Positions 14,962 to 23,652 of a stretch of DNA of 64,000 bases are shown in pieces. The notes beneath the pieces are model-generated. The model made no database searches and was not told where the DNA came from. It worked only from the letters and a program-made list of their open reading frames with translations. The position numbers and the translations under genes are program-made. Numbering within the stretch: the stretch's first letter is position 1; each line of letters begins with the position of its first letter. Origin of the DNA: Nocardia transvalensis (GTDB lineage Bacteria > Actinomycetota > Actinomycetes > Mycobacteriales > Mycobacteriaceae); assembly GCF_015477765.1 (NCBI RefSeq), contig NZ_JADLQQ010000003.1:62001-126000 (forward strand), in the 5' to 3' direction.

Positions 14962-16164
14962 TCAGTCCAGCGCGGCCAGGGCCCGCCCCAGCTGGTCGAT
15001 CTCGAATTTGGTTGTGTACGGGGCCAAACCGATGGTCACCGCGCCGCCCTCGTCGTTGACGCCGAGGGCGTCGAGCAGGCGGCTGCCGCCGTGCACGCCG
15101 CTGAGCGTGCCGATGCGGTGGTCGGCCAGGCGCGCGGACACCTTCTCGGCCTGCATCCCGGCGATGGTGAAACTTACGGTGGGGATTCGCGTGGAGGCGC
15201 GGCCGATCACCGTCAGATTCGGAATGCGGTCCAGCACCTCCATCAGGTGCTCGAACAGGTGGTCGTGATAGTCCTGCAGCGAGGTGATCGAGATTTCCAA
15301 CCGCTCCCGGCGGGTGCCCGCGGCCTGCTCGTCGAGCCCGGCGAGATAGTCGATGGAGGTGGTCAGCCCGGCCAGCAGGGCATATTGATGGCCGCCGACC
15401 TCGAGCCGCTCGGCGCCCTTGGCATAGGGATTCAACGACATCGAGGGAATGCGATCGAGGAAGGCGGGATCGCGGAACACCAGCGCGCCGATCTGCGGGC
15501 CGCCCCACGCCGGGGCCGACAGCGCCACCACGTCGGCATTGAGCTCATCGATATCGATCAGCGCATAGGGCGCGGCACCGAAGCAGTCGGCGACCAGCAA
15601 ACCGCCCACCTCGTGCACGCGATCGGCGGCCACCCGCACGGCGGGCGCGGATCCCACGATCGGCGAGGCGGCCGTCAAGGCGACCAGACGCGCAGTGGGA
15701 CCGATCAACTCCTCGAATTGCCACGCCGGCATTTCACATGTCTCGATTTCCACCTCGGCCCAACGCACGTGCGCCCCATATCGGTTGGCGATGCGCAGCC
15801 ACGGCGCCACATTCGCCTCGTCGTCCAGGCGCGACAGCACGATCCCGGTGCCCAGCCCCAGCCGCGAACTCAACGACTCGGCCAGCCAGGCCAGCAGCAC
15901 CGCCCGATCCGGGCCGAGCACCACACCCGCCGGGTCGCCGCCGACCAGATCCGCGACCGCCTCCCGGGCCGCGTCCAGAATGGCGGCGCTGCGCCGGGCG
16001 GCGCCGTGCCGATTCGAATGGGAAAATGCGGAGGTACGGAAACCTGTTGATACGGCGCGAGATACCGAATCCGGGACCAGCATGCCCGCCTGCGGATCGA
16101 GGTGGATCCAGCCGTCGCCCAGGGACGGTATCAGGCCCCGAACCCTCGCGACGTCGTAAGTCAT
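14962..16164 (-). CDS. Cysteine desulfurase-like protein (class V aminotransferase fold) lacking catalytic Lys
   Basis: 400-aa homologue of M. tuberculosis Rv3778c. The alignment begins at TYDVARVRGL, so ATG 16164 is chosen over 16191. The protein follows the class V PLP fold with VLGPDRAVLLAWLAE, LDDEANVAPW, and a D-x-x region near LLVADCF. Where NifS/SufS-type proteins have HK before GPxG, this one reads SAPAWGGPQIGALVF, so the Schiff-base lysine appears absent, as also remembered for Rv3778c. It may bind another cofactor or be non-enzymatic. It converges with the quinone oxidoreductase. Confidence 0.85.
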   Translation of the reverse strand: MTYDVARVRGLIPSLGDGWIHLDPQAGMLVPDSVSRAVSTGFRTSAFSHSNRHGAARRSAAILDAAREAVADLVGGDPAGVVLGPDRAVLLAWLAESLSSRLGLGTGIVLSRLDDEANVAPWLRIANRYGAHVRWAEVEIETCEMPAWQFEELIGPTARLVALTAASPIVGSAPAVRVAADRVHEVGGLLVADCFGAAPYALIDIDELNADVVALSAPAWGGPQIGALVFRDPAFLDRIPSMSLNPYAKGAERLEVGGHQYALLAGLTTSIDYLAGLDEQAAGTRRERLEISITSLQDYHDHLFEHLMEVLDRIPNLTVIGRASTRIPTVSFTIAGMQAEKVSARLADHRIGTLSGVHGGSRLLDALGVNDEGGAVTIGLAPYTTKFEIDQLGRALAALD

Positions 16165-16424
16165 GTTGGCCACTCTAAGGGCAGCGGGCAAGTCGGCGTA
16201 ACCGTGTCGCCGGCAACTGTCCGGTTGTCGGTACCTGCGCGCCGGGCGGACGATCCGCTACCGCGCGGGCAACCGGGTGTGACATCACGCAGCATGGCAA
16301 CCGACTTTCAGCGAAACCGAACCACGAGGCGGACAAGACCGCAACAGGATACTTGCGGTCACGAACGCCCATACCCCCGATGGGCACCCCCGCCCCCACT
16401 TAGCGCGCATCGACCGGACGCGAC

Positions 16425-17021
16425 ATGATGGGGATCATGACGCAATCGGACGGAGCACCGGATTCCATTGTGGTGATCGGACCCGAGGGCCGCCCGCTGG
16501 TCATTCCGGCGGGGGCCCAGGGTGACGCGCCCGTCACCGGTCAGGTCGTCGGCGAGAATGCCGAAGGGGCGGATTCCGACGGCAAGGACGAATCGCTGGC
16601 CGACATGGTCGAACAGCCGGCCAAGGTGATGCGCATCGGCACCATGATCAAACAGCTGCTCGAGGAGGTGCGGGCCGCGCCCCTCGACGAAGCCAGCCGC
16701 AATCGCCTGAAGGAGATCCACAAGACCTCCATCCGCGAGCTGGAACAGGGCCTGTCGCCGGATCTGCGCGACGAGCTGGAGCGGCTGGCGCTGCCGTTCA
16801 ACGAGGACTCCGTTCCCTCCGACGCGGAGCTGCGGATCGCCCAGGCCCAGCTGGTCGGCTGGCTCGAGGGCCTGTTCCACGGCATCCAGACGGCGCTGTT
16901 CGCCCAGCAGATGGCGGCCCGGGCGCAGTTGGAGCAGATGCGCCACGCGCTGCCGCCGGGCGCGCAGGTGCAGCGTGAGGGCGGTCAGCACGGCGGGTCG
17001 TCCCCCGGCCAGTATCTGTAG
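16425..17021 (+). CDS. bpa: Bacterial proteasome activator
   Basis: 198-aa protein matching M. tuberculosis Rv3780 (Bpa/PafE). The conserved block EQPAKVMRIGTMIKQ, the long helical bundle through AELRIAQAQLVGWLEG, and above all the C-terminal GQYL are diagnostic. That tail docks into the alpha-ring of the 20S proteasome and opens its gate for ATP-independent degradation of unstructured proteins. The start is uncertain: ATG 16425 or ATG 16437, the latter with GGGG 3 nt upstream. The variable N-terminus gives no help. The proteasome itself is outside the window. Confidence 0.95.
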   Translation: MMGIMTQSDGAPDSIVVIGPEGRPLVIPAGAQGDAPVTGQVVGENAEGADSDGKDESLADMVEQPAKVMRIGTMIKQLLEEVRAAPLDEASRNRLKEIHKTSIRELEQGLSPDLRDELERLALPFNEDSVPSDAELRIAQAQLVGWLEGLFHGIQTALFAQQMAARAQLEQMRHALPPGAQVQREGGQHGGSSPGQYL

Positions 17022-17087
17022 GGCCGGGCAGTCGCTGTATGCAGGCGTAGCGCTGCTCAGCCGTCGGTTCCGCTACAGTCGAGCACT

Positions 17088-17981
17088 GTGCCTGCAGCAG
17101 CTCCAGCCGAGTCGGCAACCGCCGAACAGAGCCCGGTCGACGCCCCGGTACCGCTAGTGTCGGATTCACAGTCTTTCGGACGTGCGTTCAAGGACCTGCG
17201 CGGTGGATTCGCGCAGCGTGAGCTGTGGCTGTCGCTGGGGTGGCAGGACATCAAGCAGCGGTATCGGCGGTCGGTGCTGGGGCCGTTCTGGATCACCATC
17301 TCGACCGCCGTGCAGGCCGCTGCGATCGGGCTGCTCTACGCCACCCTGCTCGGCCAGCCGCTGTCGAAGTACCTGCCGTACGTGACGGTCGGCATCATCG
17401 TCTGGAACGTGATCGAGGCCAGCATTCTCGAGGGCTCGGACGTCTTCATCGCCAACGAGGGCCTGATCAAACAGCTGCCATCGGCGTTGAGCGTGCACGT
17501 GTACCGGCTGGTGTGGCGGCAGTTCCTGTTCTTCGCGCACAACCTGGTCATCTACGCGGTGATGCTGGGCGCGTTCAGCATCTGGCGCGATCTGCGCTGG
17601 ACCGTGCTGCTGTCGATTCCGGCGATCGTGCTGATATTCCTCAACGCCATGTGGGTGTCGATCGCGTTCGGCATCTTCAGCACCCGCTACCGGGACATCG
17701 GCCCGATCCTGGGCAGCCTCACCCGCATGCTGTTCGTGCTGACTCCGGTCATGTGGTCGACGAACGTCCTGCACGATCAGGGTGGTTCGGTGAGTGAGCG
17801 GGCCCGATTGGTCGAGCTCGTCCCGACCTATCACTACCTCGAGATCGTGCGCGCCCCGCTGCTCGGCGAGCCGATCGTGCTCCGGCACTGGATCGTCGTC
17901 GGAGTGTTCACCGTGGTGGGCTGGGTGGCGGCGATATTGGCCATAAAGCGATTCCGTTCCCGTGTCCCCTACTGGGTGTGA
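17088..17981 (+). CDS. wzm: Galactan/polysaccharide ABC exporter permease
   Basis: 297-aa ABC-2-type permease with six hydrophobic segments, homologous to M. tuberculosis Rv3783 (RfbD). The cytosolic amphipathic ELWLSLGWQDIKQRYRRSVLGPFW block before TM1 is the family hallmark. With Wzt it is thought to flip the lipid-linked galactan across the inner membrane. Start is GTG 17088. It is first in a tight wzm-wzt-glfT1 operon, an order different from M. tuberculosis, where the ATPase comes first and the permease last. Confidence 0.93.
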   Translation: MPAAAPAESATAEQSPVDAPVPLVSDSQSFGRAFKDLRGGFAQRELWLSLGWQDIKQRYRRSVLGPFWITISTAVQAAAIGLLYATLLGQPLSKYLPYVTVGIIVWNVIEASILEGSDVFIANEGLIKQLPSALSVHVYRLVWRQFLFFAHNLVIYAVMLGAFSIWRDLRWTVLLSIPAIVLIFLNAMWVSIAFGIFSTRYRDIGPILGSLTRMLFVLTPVMWSTNVLHDQGGSVSERARLVELVPTYHYLEIVRAPLLGEPIVLRHWIVVGVFTVVGWVAAILAIKRFRSRVPYWV

Positions 17982-17988
17982 AGGCTCA

Positions 17989-18810
17989 ATGACCGACCAC
18001 GTGAGTATCGAAACCCGCAATGCCTGGGTCGAATTCCCGATCTTCGACGCCAAGTCGCGGTCGCTGAAAAAGGCCTTTCTAGGGAAAGCGGGCGGCTCGA
18101 TCGGGCGCAATCAGTCCGATGTGGTGGTCGTCGAGGCGCTGCGCGACATCACGCTGTCGCTGAAGGAGGGCGACCGGATCGGTCTGGTCGGCCACAATGG
18201 CGCGGGCAAATCGACGCTGCTGCGCCTGCTGTCGGGTATCTACGAGCCCACCCGAGGCAGCGCGCGCATTCGCGGACGGGTGGCGCCGGTATTCGATCTC
18301 GGCGTCGGCATGGATCCGGAGATCTCGGGCTACGAGAACATCATCATCCGCGGCCTGTTCCTCGGGCAGACCCGCAAGCAGATGCTGGCCAAGGTCGACG
18401 AGATCGCCGAATTCACCGAATTGGGCGAGTATCTGAACATGCCGCTGCGCACCTATTCGACCGGTATGCGGGTGCGCCTGGCGATGGGCGTGGTGACCTC
18501 GATCGACCCGGAGATCCTGCTGCTGGACGAGGGCATCGGCGCGGTGGATGCGGAATTCATGAAGAAGGCGCGGCACCGGCTGCGCGACCTGGTCGCCCGC
18601 TCCGGCATTCTCGTGTTCTGCAGTCACTCCAACGAATTCCTCGCGCAACTGTGTGACACTGCAATCTGGATCGACCACGGACAGATGAAGATGCAGGGTG
18701 ACATCGTGGACGTGGTGCGGGCCTACGAGGGTCCGGAGGCCGGCGACCACGTCGCCCAGATTCAGCGCGAGCTGGAAAAAGAACGGGAACTGGAGCGTAA
18801 TTCCGCATGA
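17989..18810 (+). CDS. wzt: Galactan/polysaccharide ABC exporter ATPase
   Basis: 273-aa ATP-binding subunit homologous to Rv3781 (RfbE). Walker A GHNGAGKST, signature YSTGMRVRLAMGV and Walker B ILLLDEGIG are all present. ATG 17989 is chosen because it follows the permease stop by 7 nt with AAGG upstream; the in-frame GTG 17962 would overlap wzm. There is no C-terminal carbohydrate-binding extension, unlike Wzt proteins that recognise capped O-antigens. Its stop overlaps glfT1 by ATGA. Confidence 0.94.
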   Translation: MTDHVSIETRNAWVEFPIFDAKSRSLKKAFLGKAGGSIGRNQSDVVVVEALRDITLSLKEGDRIGLVGHNGAGKSTLLRLLSGIYEPTRGSARIRGRVAPVFDLGVGMDPEISGYENIIIRGLFLGQTRKQMLAKVDEIAEFTELGEYLNMPLRTYSTGMRVRLAMGVVTSIDPEILLLDEGIGAVDAEFMKKARHRLRDLVARSGILVFCSHSNEFLAQLCDTAIWIDHGQMKMQGDIVDVVRAYEGPEAGDHVAQIQRELEKERELERNSA

Positions 18811-19742
18811 TCGATCAGGCGGCTTCGCCCGCACCCGGCGGTTCGGCCCGCATCATTGCGGTGGTCGTCACGCACAAGCGGCGGGAACTGCTGGCCGAAT
18901 CGCTGAAGGTGATCTGCGCGCAGACGCGCCCGGTCGATCATCTCATCGTGGTCGACAACGCCAACGAGCCCGAGGTGGGTGAGCTGGTGCGGCAGCAGCC
19001 GGTGGAGTCGACCTATCTGGGATCGGAGCATAATCTCGGCGGCGCGGGCGGTTTCGCGCTCGGCATCCTGCATGCGCTGACGCTCGGCGCGGGCTGGGTG
19101 TGGCTGGCCGACGACGACGGCCGCCCCGAGGGCCCGGAAGTACTGGAGACGCTGGCGAATTGTGCTCAGCGGCACGGGCTTTCGGAGGTGTCGCCGGTCG
19201 TGGCCGATATCGACGATCCGAACCGGCTGGCCTTCCCGCTGCGGCGCGGGGTGGTGTGGCGGCGGCTGCGCTCCGAACTGGGCGAGGAGGACTTCCTGCC
19301 CGGGATCGCCTCACTGTTCAACGGCGCCTTGATCTCCGCCGAGGCGATCGACGTGATCGGGGTTCCGGATCTGCGGCTGTTCGTGCGCGGCGACGAGGTG
19401 GAGGTCCATCGCCGGCTGGTGCGCTCGGGCCTGCCGTTCGGCACCTGCCTGCAGACGGCCTATCTGCATCCCAACGGGTCGGCCGAATTCAAGCCGATCC
19501 TGGGCGGGCGCATGCACACCCAGTACCCGGACGATCCGGTCAAGCGCTACTTCACCTATCGCAATCGCGGCTATCTGATGGCCCAGCCCGGCATGCGCAA
19601 ACTGCTGCCGCAGGAGTGGGCCCGGTTCTCCTGGTTCTTCCTGGTGCAGCAGCGCGATCCGGCCGGGCTGCGGGAGTGGTTGCGGCTGCGGCGCCTGGGT
19701 CGGCGCGAGCAGTTCCACAAGCCCGACCAGCCCTCGAAATAA
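18807..19742 (+). CDS. glfT1: Galactofuranosyltransferase GlfT1
   Basis: 311-aa GT2-family enzyme matching M. tuberculosis Rv3782. It has VVVTHKRRELL at the N-terminus, the NLGGAGGFALGI nucleotide-sugar segment, and the DDD metal-binding motif in WLADDDGRPEG. GlfT1 adds the first two galactofuranose residues to the rhamnosyl-GlcNAc-pyrophosphoryl-decaprenol primer in the cytoplasm, after which GlfT2 extends the chain. It overlaps wzt by 4 bp, so the initiating enzyme and exporter are translated together. Confidence 0.94.
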   Translation: MIDQAASPAPGGSARIIAVVVTHKRRELLAESLKVICAQTRPVDHLIVVDNANEPEVGELVRQQPVESTYLGSEHNLGGAGGFALGILHALTLGAGWVWLADDDGRPEGPEVLETLANCAQRHGLSEVSPVVADIDDPNRLAFPLRRGVVWRRLRSELGEEDFLPGIASLFNGALISAEAIDVIGVPDLRLFVRGDEVEVHRRLVRSGLPFGTCLQTAYLHPNGSAEFKPILGGRMHTQYPDDPVKRYFTYRNRGYLMAQPGMRKLLPQEWARFSWFFLVQQRDPAGLREWLRLRRLGRREQFHKPDQPSK

Positions 19743-19826
19743 ATGGATTGCGGCCCACCGGGCCGTGCTGTCATCGTTGTACCCACACAGACGAGAACTC
19801 GTCGGAAGGCGAAGGAGGTGGAATAC

Positions 19827-19922
19827 GTGAAAGCGAACGTTCGGGTTGTCGCGCGCGTGCAGCGGCTCGGAGACGAAAGCCGCGCTGCCGCACGTACTTC
19901 CGCCCTCTGCCTGATTCACTGA
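19827..19922 (+). CDS. 31-aa small ORF, possible leader peptide of rsgA
   Basis: GTG-initiated frame with a very strong AAGGAGGTGG ribosome site 7 nt upstream. The product is basic and rich in Arg and Ala and has no recognisable domain. Its stop codon falls on the first arm of a GAGCCCG/CGGGCTC hairpin, 45 bp before rsgA. Ribosome occupancy of this frame could change the folding of that hairpin, so a regulatory leader is possible. It could equally be a free-standing small protein. Confidence 0.5.
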   Translation: MKANVRVVARVQRLGDESRAAARTSALCLIH

Positions 19923-19938
19923 GCCCGGCGTCGGGCTC
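19921..19938 (+). promoter_or_regulatory. Hairpin between small ORF and rsgA
   Basis: GAGCCCG-GCGT-CGGGCTC is a perfect 7-bp stem with a 4-nt loop starting at the small ORF's stop codon. No T run follows, so it looks like a regulatory or translational hairpin rather than a terminator. Confidence 0.5.
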
Positions 19939-19966
19939 GGTGCCCGACGAAGGATGACTCCTCATC

Positions 19967-21016
19967 ATGGTCGATTACGACCTTCTCGTACCTTACGGCT
20001 GGACTGCAGCCGTTTCCGCTGCGTACGCAGGGCTGCTCGACACCGGCTGGGTCCCGGCCCGCGTAATCCGGATGGACCGCAGCGAATGCGACGTCGCGAT
20101 GCCGACCGGCCTCGCACGCGCTCGCTGCCCGCGGGCGGATACCAACGTCAACGGCCTGTGTACCGGCGATTGGGTGGCATTGGATGCCGACCTCACCGTG
20201 CGACGGATGTTGCCGCGGCGCTCCGCCATCGTGCGCGCCGCGGTCTCCGGACGCTCGGAGGCACAGGTATTGGCCGCGAATGTCGATACCGTCCTGGTGT
20301 GCACCGCCGCCGACGGCGATGTCGACCTGGGCCGCATCGAGCGAATGTTGGCGCTGGCCTGGGAATCCGGTGCGCAACCGGTGGTGGTGTTGACGAAAGC
20401 CGATCTGGCCGTGGACATTCCGGTCGACGAGGTGCGCGCGATCGCGCCCGGCGCCACGACGCTGGCGGTCAGTGCGACCACCGGCTGGGGTATGGACGTG
20501 CTCGCCGCCGTGCTCGATGGCACCGTCGTGCTGCTCGGACCGTCCGGCGCGGGCAAGTCGACGCTGGCCAACGCCCTGCTCGGCGAGGAAGTGTTCGCCA
20601 CCGACGAGGTGCGCGCCGCGGATAAGCGCGGCCGGCACACCACGGTGCATCGCGAGCTACGGCCGCTGCCCGCCGGCGGCACTCTCATCGATACGCCCGG
20701 CCTGCGGTCGGTGGGTCTGTGGGACGCCACCGAGGGATTGAGCCGGACGTTCAGCGATATCGAAACCCTTGCCGCCGAATGCCGTTTCGCCGATTGCGCG
20801 CATCAATCCGAACCGGGCTGTGCGGTACTCGCCGCGCTCGAATCCGGCGAACTGCCGCAGCGCCGCTTCGACAGCTACCGCAAACTGCAGCGCGAGAACG
20901 AATGGCTCGCCGCCCGCACCGACGCCCGCCTGCGCGCCGAGCGCCTGCGGGTGTGGAAGAACATCGAGAAGTCCCAGCGGTCGGTGTACCGAGAGAGGCA
21001 GTCGCGGCGGCGATAG
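19967..21016 (+). CDS. rsgA: Ribosome small-subunit-dependent GTPase RsgA
   Basis: 349-aa circularly permuted GTPase. The order G4 (LTKAD, about 142-146), then G1 (GPSGAGKST, 191-199), then G3 (DTPG) is the permutation that defines RsgA/YjeQ. An N-terminal OB-like region and a C-terminal zinc knuckle with Cys and His (CRFADCAHQSEPGC) are present. It checks 30S subunit maturation and displaces RbfA using GTP. It is preceded by a 31-codon small ORF and a hairpin, and followed by a long inverted repeat. Confidence 0.95.
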   Translation: MVDYDLLVPYGWTAAVSAAYAGLLDTGWVPARVIRMDRSECDVAMPTGLARARCPRADTNVNGLCTGDWVALDADLTVRRMLPRRSAIVRAAVSGRSEAQVLAANVDTVLVCTAADGDVDLGRIERMLALAWESGAQPVVVLTKADLAVDIPVDEVRAIAPGATTLAVSATTGWGMDVLAAVLDGTVVLLGPSGAGKSTLANALLGEEVFATDEVRAADKRGRHTTVHRELRPLPAGGTLIDTPGLRSVGLWDATEGLSRTFSDIETLAAECRFADCAHQSEPGCAVLAALESGELPQRRFDSYRKLQRENEWLAARTDARLRAERLRVWKNIEKSQRSVYRERQSRRR

Positions 21017-21034
21017 ATCCCGAGATCCCGGCAA

Positions 21035-21072
21035 CCTCCGCGGCTATGCAACTTGTTGCATAGCCGCGGAGG
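21035..21072. terminator. Long hairpin after rsgA
   Basis: Arms of 18 nt (21035-21052 and 21055-21072) are perfectly complementary with a 2-nt loop. TTTAG follows on the + strand. It sits 18 bp past the rsgA stop and is a strong terminator candidate. Confidence 0.8.
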
Positions 21073-21168
21073 TTTAGCCTAGGGTGCGAATCGGGCGGAT
21101 ATGACGCCGGGAGGCCGTCGGCTCGGGATCATCGAGTCGGGGGCTGTCGCACGAGATGGGAGCGAGCT

Positions 21169-22017
21169 ATGACGGAAGCAGGCAGGGCGCTGGCGGGCCG
21201 GACCATGATCATGTCGGGTGGTAGCCGGGGTATCGGGCTCGAGATCGCCAAGCGTGCGGCGGCCGACGGGGCCAACATCACGCTGATCGCCAAGACCGAC
21301 CAGCCGCATCCGAAATTGCCCGGCACCATCCACACCGCCGCGGCCGAACTCGAGCAGGCCGGTGGCACCGTCCACAAATTCGTCGGCGATGTGCGCGACG
21401 ACGAGGCGGTGGCGACGGCGGTGCGGGAGACCGTGGAGCGGTTCGGCGGGATCGACATCGTCGTGAACAACGCCTCGGCGATCGATCTGTCGCCCACCGA
21501 GCTGCTGCCCATGAAGAAGTACGACCTGATGCAGGACATCAACTGCCGCGGCAGCTTCCTGCTGTCCAAGCTGTGCATCCCCGCGCTGAAGGATTCCGCC
21601 CAGGCCGGCCGCAACCCGCACATCCTGACCCTGTCGCCGCCGCTGAACCTGGACCCGAAATGGGCCGGGCAGTCCCTCGGCTACACCATCGCCAAATACG
21701 GCATGTCGCTGACCACGCTCGGACTTGCCGAGGAGCTGCGCAAGTACGGCATCGGGGTGAACTCGCTGTGGCCGCGCACGACCATCGCCACCGCCGCGGT
21801 GCGCAATCTGCTCGGCGGCGAGGAGATGGTCTCCACCTCCCGCACGCCCGACATCTATGCCGACGCCGCCTATCTGGTGATCACCTCTCCGGCCAAGGAC
21901 ACCACCGGGAACTTCTTCATCGACGAGGATGTCCTTGCGGCTCACGGTATTACGGATCTGGACAAGTACCGCGTGACTCCCGGCGACGGCCCACTCACCA
22001 CAGATCTGTTCCTCTGA
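21169..22017 (+). CDS. Short-chain dehydrogenase/reductase (HSDL2-like)
   Basis: 282-aa Rossmann-fold oxidoreductase. The cofactor motif is SGGSRGIG, NNAS follows strand 4, and the catalytic pair is in YTIAKYGMS. The loop TDQPHPKLPGTI and the TLSPPLNLDPKW stretch are typical of the hydroxysteroid-dehydrogenase-like-2 group often linked to fatty acid metabolism. The start is supported by GGAGCGAGCT just upstream. It stands alone after the rsgA terminator. Substrate unknown. Confidence 0.92.
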   Translation: MTEAGRALAGRTMIMSGGSRGIGLEIAKRAAADGANITLIAKTDQPHPKLPGTIHTAAAELEQAGGTVHKFVGDVRDDEAVATAVRETVERFGGIDIVVNNASAIDLSPTELLPMKKYDLMQDINCRGSFLLSKLCIPALKDSAQAGRNPHILTLSPPLNLDPKWAGQSLGYTIAKYGMSLTTLGLAEELRKYGIGVNSLWPRTTIATAAVRNLLGGEEMVSTSRTPDIYADAAYLVITSPAKDTTGNFFIDEDVLAAHGITDLDKYRVTPGDGPLTTDLFL

Positions 22018-22080
22018 CCATCGCCGAGACCCGGCGCAAGACACGATAATTCGGGGCTCACTCAACCGTAACGAGACCTG

Positions 22081-22096
22081 TTGGTCGGACGACCAA
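22081..22096. promoter_or_regulatory. 16-bp perfect palindrome (TetR-type operator candidate)
   Basis: TTGGTCGGACGACCAA is a perfect inverted repeat located 64 bp after the SDR gene and 148 bp before the secreted-protein gene. Its form matches operators of TetR-family regulators. A TetR gene lies 1.5 kb downstream, but a link is not shown. Confidence 0.6.
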
Positions 22097-22244
22097 TTAT
22101 TGGCATATCTGTGTGCGCAACAGCGAAATGTGTTGCCGCACAGTGGTACTCGTGCTAACACGCATGACTGACATCACGTACCGACCGTCCGTTTCGCCGG
22201 TAGCGTGGATTTCGGGTCGGGGCTACGGATTAGGAGTGATAAAG

Positions 22245-22685
22245 ATGGGTCAGCGGTTGAAGTTCGGCCTCGGCACCGCCGCCGTGCTGGCGGCCACGGT
22301 CGGCGTGCTCGCACCGCAGGCGACCGCCGAGGAGTTGGCACCCGGCCTGTCCTGCGAGAAGAACACCTGCCGCAACGACACCGATGACATGTACCGGGTG
22401 GAGGTCGCGGTGACGTGCTGGAACGGCACGTATACGACCACCCGTTACGTCGCGGAGCACAGCACTCGATTCCTGGACGACTTCGGGTGCGCCCCCCGCC
22501 AGGAGCCGGGCCACTGGGAACATCGGCCGGACCGGATGGGACCCGACGGCAAGTGGGAACATCAGCCGTCCGAATTCGAACCGGGCCGGTTCATCCCACA
22601 GCACCCTACGAAGATCGAGTATCTCAGCGCGGTCGTCGACAACGACCCGCAACCGGCGCCGTCGTCGGGTTCGGCCGGATCCTGA
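22245..22685 (+). CDS. Secreted protein of unknown function
   Basis: 146-aa exported protein. ATG 22245 has AGGAG 8 nt upstream and starts a clear signal peptide: basic start, hydrophobic FGLGTAAVLAATVGVLA, and cleavage near ATA-EE. The mature part has four Cys residues, suggesting two disulfides, then two near-repeats, HWEHRPDRMGPDGKWEHQP, and a Pro/Ser-rich end. I do not recognise the family. A 16-bp palindrome lies in its upstream region. Confidence 0.75.
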   Translation: MGQRLKFGLGTAAVLAATVGVLAPQATAEELAPGLSCEKNTCRNDTDDMYRVEVAVTCWNGTYTTTRYVAEHSTRFLDDFGCAPRQEPGHWEHRPDRMGPDGKWEHQPSEFEPGRFIPQHPTKIEYLSAVVDNDPQPAPSSGSAGS

Positions 22686-22737
22686 TCCGAGCACACCGAT
22701 GCGGGACAATGCCTGAGGCGTTGTCCCGCAGCCGTTT

Positions 22738-23631
22738 TCAATCACGAACCGATGTTCCAGCGGATTCCCGCGCCTCGCGTTCGGCCAGTTCCTTCAAGGT
22801 CAGCAACTGCTTGCGCATCATGATGAAATCGCCGAACACCAGCGGTGCGAGCAGCAATGGGCGGCCACGGAAACGCACCCGGACATGCAACCTGCTGCCG
22901 GCGCCGTCCGGGTGCACGGCATAGGTCACCTCGACTATCGGCGAATGGAGCGTGACGTGCCGCGGCGAAGCGAACGAGACGAGCCGGAACTGGCCCATGA
23001 AATCTTGTCCCACAGCGAGATTCGTCAGCTCGGGCGAGCGCTGCCGGGGACTGCGGCGGCCGAAATTGTCCAGCAGATCATAGCTGTACGGCGCGGCCCG
23101 CAGCTGGCACACCCAGGCGAAGACCAGCTCCGGTGGGGCGGCTATCGAGATCGCACGGTCACAGACCGTCACCGGGCCGGAAAATTCGCTGTCACAGGGT
23201 AATTCGGCGGCGATCTCGTCCGGCCTGGTACCCCATACCTGGCCCGGAACGACACCGCGGCGCCCTTCGACCCCGGCCGCAAGACGCCACAGAATGCCGC
23301 GCATGATCGTGGCGTGCCCGCCGCTCCCGATGACCAGCGCCCGATAGATTCGTCCCGGCAGACCCGGAAATTCGGCCCTCGTCTCGGCGGCGAGGCGGGT
23401 CCGTCCGGGTGACAGCTCGTCGAGGGTGAGTATCAGCGCATACCGCGAGAATCGGTGGGACCCCTCCAGCACCAATCGCCGGGGCGGGTCCTGCTCGGTC
23501 GGGGCGAAGGTGCTCGACCTGGGCCGCCCCGCGGAATCCTCGCCCATGGAGCGCCACAGCGCGTCCCATACTCGTTCCGGATCCGCTGCGATTACTCTGG
23601 TATGCCGGTCAATATAGGGCAAGCGCTCCAT
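22738..23631 (-). CDS. Double SRPBCC (START-like) domain protein
   Basis: 297-aa cytosolic protein without recognisable catalytic motifs. Two lipid-binding-type SRPBCC halves can be seen: residues about 1-120 (IDRHTRVIAADPERVWDAL...) and about 150-280 (CDRAISIAAPPELVFAWVCQL..., then SPIVEVTYAVHPDGAGSRLHVRVRF). It starts at ATG 23631, only 21 bp from the divergent tetR gene, so both starts share one promoter-operator region. The ligand is unknown. Control by the TetR is likely from geometry. Confidence 0.8.
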   Translation of the reverse strand: MERLPYIDRHTRVIAADPERVWDALWRSMGEDSAGRPRSSTFAPTEQDPPRRLVLEGSHRFSRYALILTLDELSPGRTRLAAETRAEFPGLPGRIYRALVIGSGGHATIMRGILWRLAAGVEGRRGVVPGQVWGTRPDEIAAELPCDSEFSGPVTVCDRAISIAAPPELVFAWVCQLRAAPYSYDLLDNFGRRSPRQRSPELTNLAVGQDFMGQFRLVSFASPRHVTLHSPIVEVTYAVHPDGAGSRLHVRVRFRGRPLLLAPLVFGDFIMMRKQLLTLKELAEREARESAGTSVRD

Positions 23632-23652
23632 ATAGAAGGAACGTACTAGTAT

